NCBI RefSeq assembly: GCF_005049235.1
Contig: NZ_SUMD01000007.1
Coordinates: forward strand, 186,001 to 250,000
Direction: 5' to 3'
Length of the DNA: 64,000 nucleotides
Source: Rhodococcus oryzae
Lineage (GTDB): Bacteria > Actinomycetota > Actinomycetes > Mycobacteriales > Mycobacteriaceae
Below are positions 29,834 through 38,594 of the stretch, in pieces (the first letter of the stretch is position 1; every line of letters begins with the position of its first letter). A model generated the notes under the pieces. That model did no database searches, was not told where the DNA came from, and saw nothing but the letters and a program-made list of their open reading frames with translations. A program made the translations under genes and the position numbers.

Positions 29834-30946
29834 CTACGTGAGCTTGCTCAGCCGCGCGACGGTTGCGTCGAACTCGGCGACCAGCTCGGCGATCGACTCG
29901 GCGACCGGCCGGATCTCGTTCATCCGTCCGACGATCTGGCCTGCAGGCATCGCGACCACCTCGGGGTCCTCCGAGGCGACGATCCGCTGGTGCGCCTCGG
30001 CGACCAGCAGGTTCTGCAGCGGCATCGGCAGCGCGTCCGGTGCGCCGGGCTTGGACCAGGCCTCGGTCCACTTGGTCTTGAGCAGGCGGGCCGGCTTGCC
30101 CGAGTAGATCCGGGAGCGGACGGTGTCGCTCGAGGTCGCCGCGAGCAGCGCGCGCTGCGTTGCGGACGTGCCGTCTGCCGCACTGCCCAGCTTGTACTCC
30201 GCTGCGGTCAGCCAGTACGAACCCATCCACACGCCGGAGGCGCCGAGGCTCATCGCCGCCGCGATCTGCCTGCCACTGCCGATGCCACCCGCCGCCAGCA
30301 CGGTGGCGTCATCGCCGACCGCGTCGACGATCTCGGGCACCAGGACCATCGAGGCGATCTCGCCGGTGTGGCCACCCGCCTCGTAGCCCTGGGCGATGAC
30401 GATGTCGACGCCGTTGGCCACGTGGCTCAGCGCGTGACCGACCGCGCCAGCCAGGGCCGCGACCGGCACGCCGTGCGCGTGCGCCTCGTCGATGACGTCC
30501 TTCGGCGGCGACCCGAGCGCGTTGGCGATCAGCGCCGGACGGTGCCGGAGCGCGACGTCGACCTGCGCGCGGGCCACCGAGTGCAGCCAGCCCAGGGTGC
30601 CCGTCGCACGCTCGACATCGTCGGACAGCGGCGGAACCCCGAGCTCCTCGAGCGTGCGGTTGACGAATGCACGGTGCTCCGCCGGGATGAGCTTGTCCAG
30701 GTCGACGGCCGCACCCTCGGTCGGGATCTTGGCAGGCATGACGATGTCGACGCCATACGGCTTGCCGTCGGTGTTCTCGTCCATCCAGGTGAGGACGGCC
30801 TCGAGCTCCTCGGGGTCGTTGAACCGCACACAGCCCAGCACGCCGAGTCCGCCCGCCCGCGACACCGCCGCCGCCACGTGCTCGGACGGGGTGAACGCGA
30901 AGATCGGGTACTGGATGCCGAACTTGTCGGCGAGAGCGTTACGCAT
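29834..30946 (-). CDS. Nitronate monooxygenase-like (2-nitropropane dioxygenase family) flavoprotein
   Basis: 370 residues, TIM-barrel FMN oxidoreductase of the NMO/2NPD family. It has PIFAFTPSEHVAAAVSRAGG near the start, IAQGYEAGGHTGE at about 184-196 and the phosphate-binding AAGGIGSGRQIAA at about 218-230. Its ATG overlaps the fadD19 stop (TGATG), so the two are translationally coupled and share the KstR promoter. The family includes IpdC later in this window, which shows that such flavoproteins have been recruited to steroid degradation. The substrate of this one is unknown. A double-bond reductase or dehydrogenase on the side chain would fit the context. Confidence 0.85.
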   Translation of the reverse strand: MRNALADKFGIQYPIFAFTPSEHVAAAVSRAGGLGVLGCVRFNDPEELEAVLTWMDENTDGKPYGVDIVMPAKIPTEGAAVDLDKLIPAEHRAFVNRTLEELGVPPLSDDVERATGTLGWLHSVARAQVDVALRHRPALIANALGSPPKDVIDEAHAHGVPVAALAGAVGHALSHVANGVDIVIAQGYEAGGHTGEIASMVLVPEIVDAVGDDATVLAAGGIGSGRQIAAAMSLGASGVWMGSYWLTAAEYKLGSAADGTSATQRALLAATSSDTVRSRIYSGKPARLLKTKWTEAWSKPGAPDALPMPLQNLLVAEAHQRIVASEDPEVVAMPAGQIVGRMNEIRPVAESIAELVAEFDATVARLSKLT

Positions 30947-32595
30947 CAGGAGTTCCCGTTGCTGTAGTTGTCGTCGGCCTCGCGCGTCTCGGTCTGCTCC
31001 TTGGCCCACCGGTAGTCGGGCTTGCCCGCAGGCGAACGCTTGATCTCGTCGACGAACCAGATGCTGCGCGGCACCTTGTAGCCGGCGATCTCCTTGCGGG
31101 ACGCTGCGATGATGTCGGCCAGGCTCGGGCGGGTGCCCTCGCGGGGCGCGACGACGGCGGCGACCCGCTGGCCGAAGCGCTCGTCCGGGACACCGACGAC
31201 GAGGACGTCGAAGACGTCGGGATGCGACTTGATGGCACCCTCGACCTCCTCCGGGTAGATCTTCTCGCCGCCGCTGTTGATGGACACCGATCCGCGGCCG
31301 AGCATCGTGACCGTGCCGTCCGCCTCGACCGTGGCGTAGTCGCCGGGGATCGAGTAGCGAACCCCGTTGAACGTCTTGAAGGTTTCCGCGGTCTTGACCT
31401 CGTCCTTGTAGTAGCCGAGGGGGATGTGGCCGTGGCGGGCCATCATGCCGACCTTGCCCGAGCCGGGCTCGACCTTGTTGCCGTCCTCGTCCAGGACGTC
31501 GGTGGAGGCGTCGATCTTCACCCGCGGTCCGCCGGTGTGCTCGAAACCCTTGGTCACCATGCTCAGGCCGCCGAACCCGGTCTCGGACGAACCGACGTTG
31601 TCGGTGAGCAGGCGGTTGGGCAGCAGGTCGAGGAACTGTTCCTTGAGCGACGGCGAGAACAGGGCCGCGCTGCTCGCGATCACGTAGAGCGAGGACAGGT
31701 CGTAGGGCTCGCCGGTCTTCGGGTTGCCCTCGATGAGCGCGTCGATCATCGGGCGGGCCATCGCGTCGCCCGTGATGAAGATGAGGTTGACCTTGTGCTG
31801 GTCGATGACCTGCCACACCTCGTGGCCGTTGAACTCGGGGTGCATGACGCAGGTGCCGCCACCGAAGAGGCTATGGAACACCGCGGACTGCGAGCCGCCG
31901 TGGATCATCGGGGGGATCGGGAACCGGACCATCGCCGGGTTCGCGGCACCGACCTTGGCCTGCTCCCACTCGTCCTCGACGCGCTCGCCGGTGATGAAGT
32001 TGGTGCCGCCGCCGAGCACCCGCCACCAGTCCTCGTGCCGCCACATGACGCCCTTCGGGCTGCCGGTGGTGCCGCCGGTGTACAGCATGAAGATGTCGTC
32101 GGGGCTGCGCTCGCCGAAGTCGCGATCCGGTGAGCTCTCCGCGAGGGCCTTCTCGTACTCGACGCCGAATTCGGCGTAGTCGAGATCGGTGCCGTCCTCG
32201 ACGACGATCACGGACTTGACCAGGGGCGTGTTCGGCAGCACGTTGGCCACCTTGTCCACGTACCGGCGCTCGACGATGAGCGCGGCCATGTCCGAGTTCT
32301 CGAAGATGTACTGCAACTCGTTCTCGACGTACCGGTAGTTCACGTTGACCATCACCGCGCGGGCCTTGAACACCGCGACCATGGCCTCGATGGCCTCGAT
32401 GGTGTTACGGCTGTAGATGCCCACCTTGTCACCCGGCTTGACACCGCGATCCTGCAGGTAATGCGCGAGGCGGTTGGTCCGCTCCTCCAACTGCGCATAG
32501 GTGATCTCGCGGTCGCTGTCCAGCAGCGCCACCCGCTCTGGATTCAGGTCAATGGAGTGCTCGACGAAGTCTGCGATATTTAGGGCCACGCCCAT
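30946..32595 (-). CDS. fadD19: Steroid side-chain CoA ligase FadD19
   Basis: 549 residues. The N-terminus [13 protein letters not shown] is near-identical in pattern to FadD19 of M. tuberculosis. AMP-binding signature: [20 protein letters not shown]; later motifs [17 protein letters not shown]-like [13 protein letters not shown] and the terminal [17 protein letters not shown]. FadD19 activates 3-oxo-cholest-4-en-26-oate, the C8 side chain made by CYP125/CYP142, and is needed for C24-branched sterols in Rhodococcus. No ribosome site precedes the ATG; the KstR site ends 4 nt from it. A leaderless message starting at the GTG of codon 3 (32589) is a serious alternative start. Divergent from echA19. 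Confidence 0.93.
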   Translation of the reverse strand: MGVALNIADFVEHSIDLNPERVALLDSDREITYAQLEERTNRLAHYLQDRGVKPGDKVGIYSRNTIEAIEAMVAVFKARAVMVNVNYRYVENELQYIFENSDMAALIVERRYVDKVANVLPNTPLVKSVIVVEDGTDLDYAEFGVEYEKALAESSPDRDFGERSPDDIFMLYTGGTTGSPKGVMWRHEDWWRVLGGGTNFITGERVEDEWEQAKVGAANPAMVRFPIPPMIHGGSQSAVFHSLFGGGTCVMHPEFNGHEVWQVIDQHKVNLIFITGDAMARPMIDALIEGNPKTGEPYDLSSLYVIASSAALFSPSLKEQFLDLLPNRLLTDNVGSSETGFGGLSMVTKGFEHTGGPRVKIDASTDVLDEDGNKVEPGSGKVGMMARHGHIPLGYYKDEVKTAETFKTFNGVRYSIPGDYATVEADGTVTMLGRGSVSINSGGEKIYPEEVEGAIKSHPDVFDVLVVGVPDERFGQRVAAVVAPREGTRPSLADIIAASRKEIAGYKVPRSIWFVDEIKRSPAGKPDYRWAKEQTETREADDNYSNGNS

Positions 32596-32599
32596 AAAG

Positions 32600-32613
32600 T
32601 AGAACGTGTTACC
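32600..32613. promoter_or_regulatory. KstR-type operator shared by fadD19 and echA19
   Basis: TAGAACGTGTTACC fits the core AACnnGTT and the first half perfectly. It abuts the fadD19 start codon and lies 54 nt before the echA19 GTG. On the minus strand the operator edge forms TACTTT, a possible -10 hexamer directly before the ATG. Confidence 0.72.
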
Positions 32614-32667
32614 GTTTCTGGCAAGAGCCAATGTGAGACTCAACTCACACGATATCGGGAGCCGAGA

Positions 32668-33492
32668 GTGTCCTCCACCACAGCCGAGATTTCCGACATT
32701 TCGGAACAGTCCGCTCATTGCCTCGTCGAGAAGCGCGGCCACGTCCTCATCGTGACGATGAACCGCCCTGAGGCCCGCAATGCCCTGTCGGGCGAGATGA
32801 TGGCGATCATGACCCAGGCCTGGGACCAGGTCGACGCCGATCCCGACATCCGGGTCGCGATCCTCACCGGCGCCGGGGGCACGTTCTGCGCAGGCATGGA
32901 CCTCAAGGCAATGAACAAGAACGCCCCCGGCGACAAGTTCGTCAAGGGCGGCATGGACCTGACCAAGCTGCCTGCGCTGCTCAAGGGCCGCCGGCTGACC
33001 AAGCCGCTGATCGCCGCGGTCGAGGGCGCGGCCATCGCCGGTGGCACCGAGATCCTGCAGGGCACCGACATCCGGGTCGCGGGCGAGAGCGCCAAGTTCG
33101 GCGTCTCCGAGGCGCGGTTGGGCCTGTTCCCGCTCGGTGGCTCCGCGGTCCGCCTTGTCCGCCAGATCCCGTACACCGTCGCAGCCGAGATCCTGCTCAC
33201 CGGCCGCAACGTCCCGGCACCCGAGGCCAAGGAACTCGGCCTGATCGGCCACGTCGTCCCGGACGGACAGGCGCTGACCAAGGCGCTCGAGATCGCCGAC
33301 GCGATCGCGGCCAACGGCCCGATCGCCGTCCAGGCGATCCTCAAGACCATCCGCGTCACCGAGGGTATGCACGAGGAGGACGCCTTCAAGCTCGAGGCCG
33401 AGATCGGCGCCGAGGTGTTCAGGAGCGACGACGCCAAGGAGGGTCCGCGCTCGTTCGCAGAGAAGCGCGCCCCGAAGTTCCAGGGCAAATAG
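32668..33492 (+). CDS. echA19: Steroid enoyl-CoA hydratase EchA19
   Basis: 274 residues, crotonase fold. The oxyanion-hole segments are [15 protein letters not shown] (about 69-83) and [18 protein letters not shown]; the two active-site Glu positions fall in the latter region and in [12 protein letters not shown]. In M. tuberculosis EchA19 hydrates the steroid enoyl-CoA in side-chain beta-oxidation. GGGAG lies 6 nt before the GTG. It is divergent from fadD19 across one KstR-type site, exactly as in Rv3515c/Rv3516. It is followed by a MobA-like gene not expected in this pathway. Confidence 0.9.
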   Translation: MSSTTAEISDISEQSAHCLVEKRGHVLIVTMNRPEARNALSGEMMAIMTQAWDQVDADPDIRVAILTGAGGTFCAGMDLKAMNKNAPGDKFVKGGMDLTKLPALLKGRRLTKPLIAAVEGAAIAGGTEILQGTDIRVAGESAKFGVSEARLGLFPLGGSAVRLVRQIPYTVAAEILLTGRNVPAPEAKELGLIGHVVPDGQALTKALEIADAIAANGPIAVQAILKTIRVTEGMHEEDAFKLEAEIGAEVFRSDDAKEGPRSFAEKRAPKFQGK

Positions 33493-33514
33493 CGCCACCA
33501 CACCCGGCAACGAC

Positions 33515-34081
33515 ATGCAGACCCCGACGACACAGCACCGAGTCGTCGGGGTCTTGCTTGCCGCGGGCCAGGGCAGCCGGTACGGCATGCCGAAGGTCCT
33601 GGCGCATCGGGGCGCCTGGCTGCGATCCGCGGTGGCGGCACTGCGGGGCGGGGGCTGCTCCCGGGTCATCGTGGTGCTGGGCGCCGCGGACACGGCGGTG
33701 CCGGACGGCGCGGAGGCCGTCTACGCACCCGACTGGCGCGAGGGGGTCGGCGCATCGCTGCGGGCCGGCCTCGCAGCCGCCTCCGGAGATCCGGATGCCG
33801 ACTACGCCGCCGTACACCTGGTCGACCTGCCTGACGTCCACGCCGATGCCGTCGCCCGGGTCATCGCCGCCGCGGCCGCCACCGAGAGCGGGCTCGCGCG
33901 GGCCTTCTACGGGGCCGGCCCGGGCCACCCAGTCGTGTTGGCACGCGGGCACTGGGCTGCGGTGTCGAGGACGGCGACGGGCGACCTGGGCGCCCTCCCG
34001 TACCTACGTGAGCACCCCGGCCTCGTGCGGCGGGTCGACTGCGACGACCTGGCGACCGGGGTGGACCGAGACACCCGCTGA
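33515..34081 (+). CDS. MobA/MocA-like nucleotidyltransferase
   Basis: 188 residues with the nucleotidyltransferase signature LLAAGQGSRYGMPK at about 14-27 (glycine-rich loop and Lys) and a conserved VDLPD near 108-112, as in molybdenum cofactor cytidylyl/guanylyltransferases of the NTP_transf_3 family. It starts 22 nt after echA19 and is likely co-transcribed with it. A role in molybdenum cofactor maturation is only a family inference; no molybdoenzyme is seen nearby. It could also be an unrelated sugar- or lipid-cofactor nucleotidyltransferase. A perfect hairpin follows. Confidence 0.75.
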   Translation: MQTPTTQHRVVGVLLAAGQGSRYGMPKVLAHRGAWLRSAVAALRGGGCSRVIVVLGAADTAVPDGAEAVYAPDWREGVGASLRAGLAAASGDPDADYAAVHLVDLPDVHADAVARVIAAAAATESGLARAFYGAGPGHPVVLARGHWAAVSRTATGDLGALPYLREHPGLVRRVDCDDLATGVDRDTR

Positions 34082-34091
34082 CCCGTCCAAC

Positions 34092-34128
34092 GAATCGGGC
34101 CCCGGATCGGCGATCCGGGGCCCGATTC
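34092..34128. terminator. Bidirectional hairpin after the MobA-like gene
   Basis: Perfect 17-bp arms (34092-34108, 34112-34128) with loop GGC, between two convergent genes. Confidence 0.85.
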
Positions 34129-34142
34129 TGGAACGTGTTCCG
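34129..34142. promoter_or_regulatory. Orphan KstR-like palindrome between convergent genes
   Basis: TGGAACGTGTTCCG is a near-perfect palindrome matching TnnAACnnGTTnnA except at the last base. It directly abuts the terminator hairpin and is 7 nt from the stop codon of the LLM gene, with no promoter-proximal gene on either side. Confidence 0.5.
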
Positions 34143-34148
34143 CTCACA

Positions 34149-35189
34149 TCAGGCGGGGTTGACCGCCTCCGCGAGCTGGCGCATGTGCTCGACGCTCCGA
34201 CAGGTCACCAACAACATGGTGACGCCCGCTTCCTCCCACTGCTTGACCTGGGTGCGCACCTCGTCGACGTTGCCGATGATCATCGTGTCGGTGACCATCT
34301 GGTCCGGGACGATCGCGGCCGCCTCCTCCTTGCGGCCCGACAGGAAGAGCTTCTGAATCTCCTTGACCTCCTCGCCGTAGCCCATCCGGGTGTAGACCTG
34401 AGCGTGGAAGTTCACCTCGGCCGCACCCATCCCGCCGACGTACAGCGCGGTGATCGGCTTGAGCTTCGCGATCTCCCCCGCGCGGTCGTCGGTGATGACG
34501 ACCTGGCAGGTGGCCGCGATCTCGAAGTCCTCGCGGCTGCGCCGGGCGCCCGTCCGCGCGAAGCCCTCGTCGAGCCATTCGTTGTACATCGGCGCCAGGC
34601 GCGGGGTGTAGTAGATCGCCAGCCAGCCGTCGGCGATCTCGGCGGTCAGCGCGACGTTCTTCGGCCCCTCCGCACCGAGCCAGATCGGCAGGTCAGCACG
34701 CAGCGGATGGGTGATCGGCTTGAGCGGCTTGCCGAGCCCCATGCCCCCCTCGCCCTTGAACGGCATCGGGTAGTGCGGTCCGTCGTTGGTCACCGGCGCC
34801 TCCCGCGCGAGCACCTGCCGCACGATCGAGACGTACTCCCGGGTGCGTGCCAGCGGCTTCGGGAAGGGCTGGCCGTACCAGCCCTCGACGACCTGCGGAC
34901 CGGAGACGCCGAGGCCGAGGATCGCGCGGCCGCCGGAGAGGTGGTCGAGGGTCAGCGCGTGCATGGCGGCGCCGGTCGGCGTACGGGCGGACAGCTGCGC
35001 CACCGAGGTGCCGAGCCGGATCCGCTCCGTGCTCGAGCCCCACCAGGCCAGCGGGGTGAACGCGTCGTTGCCCCAGGACTCGGCCGAGAAGACCGCGTCG
35101 AATCCCGACGAGTCGGCCTCGGTCACCAACTCCTGGGCGTTGGCGGGGGGGTGCGCGCCCCAGTACCCAAGTTGCAACCCGAGCTTCAT
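34149..35189 (-). CDS. LLM-class F420-dependent oxidoreductase, Rv3520c type
   Basis: 346 residues, luciferase-like TIM barrel. MKLGLQLGYWGAHPP opens the protein, with RIRLGTSVAQLSARTP at about 57-72 and GRAILGLGVSGPQVVEGWYG at about 87-106, the phosphate/deazaflavin-binding region of F420-type LLM enzymes. GGAGG lies 6 nt before the ATG. The context (divergent from the DUF35-ltp4-ltp3 genes across a KstR-type site) matches Rv3520c in M. tuberculosis. It probably reduces or oxidises a steroid side-chain intermediate using F420, but the reaction is not established. Confidence 0.86.
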   Translation of the reverse strand: MKLGLQLGYWGAHPPANAQELVTEADSSGFDAVFSAESWGNDAFTPLAWWGSSTERIRLGTSVAQLSARTPTGAAMHALTLDHLSGGRAILGLGVSGPQVVEGWYGQPFPKPLARTREYVSIVRQVLAREAPVTNDGPHYPMPFKGEGGMGLGKPLKPITHPLRADLPIWLGAEGPKNVALTAEIADGWLAIYYTPRLAPMYNEWLDEGFARTGARRSREDFEIAATCQVVITDDRAGEIAKLKPITALYVGGMGAAEVNFHAQVYTRMGYGEEVKEIQKLFLSGRKEEAAAIVPDQMVTDTMIIGNVDEVRTQVKQWEEAGVTMLLVTCRSVEHMRQLAEAVNPA

Positions 35190-35239
35190 CGACTGCCTCC
35201 ATATCCGTGGTGATCAGAACTCACTATTGCTAGTGGAAT

Positions 35240-35253
35240 AAGAACCTGTTCTA
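35240..35253. promoter_or_regulatory. KstR-type operator between the LLM gene and the DUF35-ltp genes
   Basis: AAGAACCTGTTCTA matches TnnAACnnGTTnnA except at the first base. It lies 10 nt before the GTG of the DUF35 gene and 51 nt before the LLM ATG. Confidence 0.72.
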
Positions 35254-35262
35254 CTCGACTTT

Positions 35263-36267
35263 GTGACCATGAGGAAGAGTTCACTGGAACTAGAGCCAGA
35301 TTCGGCGGGCCAGGAGCGGCCGCTGAACGCGCCGCTGCGTATGGCGTTCGACTACACGCGCTCGGTCGGACCGACCATCGGCGCCTTCGTGAACGGGCTG
35401 CGTGCGCATCGCGTCGTCGGCGTTCGCGGGTCGGACGGCCGGGTGCACGTGCCGCCCGCCGAGTACGACCCGGTGACCGCCGAGCCGCTCACCGACTTCG
35501 TCGAGGTGTCGCCGGTCGGCACCGTCCAGTCGTGGACGTGGATGGCCGAGCCCATCGAGGGCCAGCCCCTCGACCGCCCGTTCGCGTGGGCGCTGATCAA
35601 GCTGGACGGCGCCGACACCTCCCTCCTGCACGCCGTCGACGTCGCCTCCCCCGACGAGATGAGCACCGGCATGCGCGTGCACATCCGCTGGGCCGACGAG
35701 ACCGTCGGACACATCAAGGACATCGCCTCCTTCGCACCGGGCGAGGGCGACGGAACCACCACCGCCGCAGCACCTTCCGACGCCGAACCGGTCACCATCA
35801 TGACCACCCCGGTCGACATGATGTACACCCACACCGCCTCCGCCGAGGAGAGCTACTACCTCCGCGGACTGGTCGAGGGCAAGATCCTCGGCGGCCGGAC
35901 CGATGCCAACGGCAAGGTCTACGTGCCCCCGCGCGGCGCCAACCCCACCGACGGCATCCCGACCAAGGAGCAGATCGAACTCTCCGATCGCGGCACCGTC
36001 ACCACGTTCTGCATCGTCAACGTGCCGTTCCTCGGCCAGCGCATCAAGCCGCCGTATGTCGCGGCGTACATCCTGCTCGACGGCGCCGACATCGCGATCC
36101 AGCACCTGATCCTCGACATCGACGCCGCGGACGTGCGCATGGGCCTGCGCGTCGAGGCCGTCTGGCGTCCCCGCGAGGAGCGCGGCTACACGCTCGAATC
36201 GATCTCCCATTTCCGTCCTACCGGCGAGCCCGATGCCGAGTACGACACCTACAAGCAGCACCTGTAG
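35263..36267 (+). CDS. Tandem DUF35 OB-fold protein, partner of Ltp thiolase-like aldolases (Rv3521 type)
   Basis: 334 residues made of two similar OB-fold DUF35 units. Unit 1 (about 20-165) has GRVHVPPAEYDP and FAWALIKLDGADTSLLHAVD; unit 2 (about 190-325) has GKVYVPPRGANP and YVAAYILLDGADIAIQHLI. The two CxxC pairs that form the zinc ribbon in many DUF35 proteins are absent in both. DUF35 proteins bind acyl-CoA enzymes; in steroid catabolism the OB-fold of ChsH2 docks on Ltp2. This one is directly upstream of ltp4 and ltp3, so it is probably their scaffold. There is no ribosome site before GTG 35263; a leaderless message is likely. Confidence 0.82.
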   Translation: MTMRKSSLELEPDSAGQERPLNAPLRMAFDYTRSVGPTIGAFVNGLRAHRVVGVRGSDGRVHVPPAEYDPVTAEPLTDFVEVSPVGTVQSWTWMAEPIEGQPLDRPFAWALIKLDGADTSLLHAVDVASPDEMSTGMRVHIRWADETVGHIKDIASFAPGEGDGTTTAAAPSDAEPVTIMTTPVDMMYTHTASAEESYYLRGLVEGKILGGRTDANGKVYVPPRGANPTDGIPTKEQIELSDRGTVTTFCIVNVPFLGQRIKPPYVAAYILLDGADIAIQHLILDIDAADVRMGLRVEAVWRPREERGYTLESISHFRPTGEPDAEYDTYKQHL

Positions 36268-36279
36268 AGAGGCCACCCC

Positions 36280-37344
36280 GTGACAGAGATTGCAGTGGTC
36301 GGCTTCGCGCAGGCCCCCCACCGTCGAGAGACCACAGGCACCACCAACGGTGTCGAGATGCTGGTCCCCATCTTCCAAGAGCTCTACTCCACCCTCGGAA
36401 TCACGAAGTCCGACATCGGTTTCTGGTGCTCGGGTTCGTCCGACTACCTCGCCGGACGCGCCTTCTCGTTCATCTCCGCGGTCGACTCGATCGGCGCCGT
36501 GCCGCCGATCAACGAGTCGCACGTCGAGATGGACGCGGCCTGGGCCCTGTACGAGGCCTGGATCAAGATCATGACCGGCGAGGTCGACACGGCCCTGGTC
36601 TACGGCTTCGGCAAGTCCTCCGCAGGCAACCTGCGCCAGGTCCTCGCCATGCAGCTCGACCCGTACCTGGTCGCCCCGCTGTGGCCGGACTCGGTCTCGG
36701 TCGCTGGACTGCAGGCCCGCGCCGGCCTGGACGCGGGCAAGTGGACGCCCGAGCAGATGGCAGAGGTCGTGGTGCGCAGCCGCAGGGCTGCCAAGGACAA
36801 CCCGCTCAGCCAGCTCTCCGGCGACTACGACATCGAGTCGCTGCTCGCGCAGCCGTTCATCGCCGACCCGCTCCGCGCGCACGACTGCGCGCCGATCACG
36901 GACGGCGCCTCGGCGATCGTGCTGGCCCGAGGCGATCGCGCCCGGGAGATGTGTGAGAACCCCGCCTGGATCACCGGTTTCGAGCACATCATCGACTCCC
37001 CCGCCCTCGGCGGACGTGACCTCACCACCTCCCCGTCCACCGCGGCCGCGGCCCGCACCGCCACCGGCGGCGACCTCGGCGGCATCGAGGTCGCCGAGCT
37101 GCACGGACCGTTCAGCCACCAGGAGCTCATCCTGGCCGAGGCGATCGGGCTCTCGGAGTCCGTCACCGTCAACCCGTCCGGCGGCCCGCTCTCGGGCAAC
37201 CCGCTCTTCTCGGCGGGCCTCGAGCGGATCGGTCACGCCGCCCGCAAGATCCACACCGGCGAGGCCGGCCGCACCCTGGCACACGCCACCAGCGGTCCCG
37301 CGCTGCAGCAGAACCTGGTCGCGGTCATGGAAGGACGTAACTGA
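36280..37344 (+). CDS. ltp4: Ltp4, thiolase-fold lipid-transfer/aldol-lyase protein
   Basis: 354 residues, SCP-x/thiolase-like fold (MTEIAVVGFAQAP at the start, DCAPITDGASAIVLAR near 202-217, NPSGGPLSGNP near 299-309). The nucleophilic Cys of true thiolases is not at the expected place, where the sequence reads NESHVEMDAAWALYEA, so it is not a normal ketothiolase. The length equals that of Rv3522. In Rhodococcus, Ltp3 and Ltp4 are aldol-lyases needed for C24-branched sterol side chains such as sitosterol. It starts 12 nt after the DUF35 gene with AGAGAGG upstream and is followed 2 nt later by ltp3. Confidence 0.88.
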   Translation: MTEIAVVGFAQAPHRRETTGTTNGVEMLVPIFQELYSTLGITKSDIGFWCSGSSDYLAGRAFSFISAVDSIGAVPPINESHVEMDAAWALYEAWIKIMTGEVDTALVYGFGKSSAGNLRQVLAMQLDPYLVAPLWPDSVSVAGLQARAGLDAGKWTPEQMAEVVVRSRRAAKDNPLSQLSGDYDIESLLAQPFIADPLRAHDCAPITDGASAIVLARGDRAREMCENPAWITGFEHIIDSPALGGRDLTTSPSTAAAARTATGGDLGGIEVAELHGPFSHQELILAEAIGLSESVTVNPSGGPLSGNPLFSAGLERIGHAARKIHTGEAGRTLAHATSGPALQQNLVAVMEGRN

Positions 37345-37346
37345 TC

Positions 37347-38522
37347 ATGGGTGGTAAGCACAAGGCCGCGGTCCTCGGCACCGGCCAGACCCACTACGTC
37401 GCCAAGCGGACCGACGTCACGATGTCCGGCCTGGTCCGCGAGGCCATCGACCGCGCCATGACCGACGCCGAGGTCAGCTGGGACGACATCGACGCGGTCG
37501 TCGTCGGCAAGGCGCCCGACATGTTCGAGGGTTCGATGATGCCGGAGCTGGCGATGGCGAACGCCCTCGGCGCCGTCGGCAAGCCGCTGCTGCGCGTGCA
37601 TACCGCGGGCTCCGTCGGCGGTTCCACCGGCGTCGTGGCGGCCTCCCTGGTCAAGTCCGGCGTGCACAAGCGCGTGCTGGCGGTGTCCTGGGAGAAGCAG
37701 TCCGAGTCGAACGCCATGTGGGCGCTGTCGATCCCGGTGCCCTTCACGATGCCGGTCGGCGCGGGTGCGGGCGGCTACTTCGCCCCGCACGTGCGTTCGT
37801 ACATCCGCCGTTCGGGCGCGCCCAGCCACATCGGCGCGATGGTCGCGGTCAAGGACCGGCTCAACGGCAGCATCAACCCGTACGCCCACCTCAAGCAGCC
37901 CGACATCACGCTGGAGTCGGTGCAGGCGTCGCAGATGCTGTGGGACCCCATCCGTTTCGACGAGACCTGCCCGTCCTCGGACGGTGCCTGCGCCATCGTG
38001 ATCGGCGACGAGGACACGGCGAAGTCGATGATCTCCCGGGGCCGTCAGGTGGCATGGGTGCACGCCACCGCGATGCGCACCGAGCCCACCACGTTCTCCG
38101 GGCGCGACCAGGTCAATCCGCAGGCCGGGCGCGACGCCGCCGCCGCCCTGTGGAAGGACGCGGGGATCACCGACCCGTTCAAGGAGATCGACGCCGCCGA
38201 GATCTACGTCCCGTTCTCCTGGTTCGAGCCGATGTGGCTGGAGAACCTCGGCTTCGCGGCGGAGGGCACCGGCTGGAAGCTCACCGAGGCAGGCGAGACC
38301 GCCCGCGACGGGAACCTCCCGGTCAACGCCTCGGGCGGCGTGCTCTCGTCCAACCCGATCGGCGCCTCGGGCATGATCCGCTTCGCGGAGGCCGCGATGC
38401 AGGTGATGAACCGCGCCGGTGACCACCAGATCCAGGACGCCCGCAAGGCCTTCGGCCACGCCTACGGCGGCGGCTCACAGTACTTCTCCATGTGGGTCGT
38501 CGGTGCTGACGAGCCCGAGTAG
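37347..38522 (+). CDS. ltp3: Ltp3, thiolase-fold lipid-transfer/aldol-lyase protein
   Basis: 391 residues, the second thiolase-fold member. It has KAAVLGTGQTHYVAK at the start, RVHTAGSVGGSTGVVAASL in the nucleophile-loop position (Ser/Gly, no Cys), CPSSDGACAIVIGDED near 211-226 and NASGGVLSSNPIGASG near 330-345. It is paired with Ltp4, as in Rv3522-Rv3523. In Rhodococcus this pair cleaves C24-branched side chains by retro-aldol chemistry. The coding frame continues past its TAG with acidic codons broken by two more TAG stops (see repeat at 38512-38586). Confidence 0.88.
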   Translation: MGGKHKAAVLGTGQTHYVAKRTDVTMSGLVREAIDRAMTDAEVSWDDIDAVVVGKAPDMFEGSMMPELAMANALGAVGKPLLRVHTAGSVGGSTGVVAASLVKSGVHKRVLAVSWEKQSESNAMWALSIPVPFTMPVGAGAGGYFAPHVRSYIRRSGAPSHIGAMVAVKDRLNGSINPYAHLKQPDITLESVQASQMLWDPIRFDETCPSSDGACAIVIGDEDTAKSMISRGRQVAWVHATAMRTEPTTFSGRDQVNPQAGRDAAAALWKDAGITDPFKEIDAAEIYVPFSWFEPMWLENLGFAAEGTGWKLTEAGETARDGNLPVNASGGVLSSNPIGASGMIRFAEAAMQVMNRAGDHQIQDARKAFGHAYGGGSQYFSMWVVGADEPE

Positions 38523-38586
38523 CCCGAGGACGCAGACGCACCCGAGTAGCCCGACGAATCCGACGAATCCGACGAGCTCGAGTAGG
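38512..38586 (+). repeat. Degenerate acidic codon repeat straddling the ltp3 stop
   Basis: The stretch repeats CCCGAGTAG and CGACGAATC units. In the ltp3 frame it reads EPE-stop-PEDADAPE-stop-PDESDESDELE-stop and then runs in frame to the ATG of the next gene. Confidence 0.6.
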
Positions 38587-38594
38587 AGATCAGC

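Noticed and set aside
26907-30230. Antisense open frame of 1107 codons opposite fadE27 and fadD17
   Set aside because: It mirrors the third-codon GC bias of well-identified genes on the other strand, is rich in Arg/Gly/Asp/Val, and shows no domain. The same holds for long antisense frames at 35290-37284, 36-38 kb, 55640-58339 (upstream part) and 60466-62802.
31816-32595. Extended frames reading through the fadD19 region into the nitronate monooxygenase gene
   Set aside because: The upstream part is an out-of-frame shadow of fadD19; the true NMO-like start is the ATG at 30946 in the TGATG overlap.
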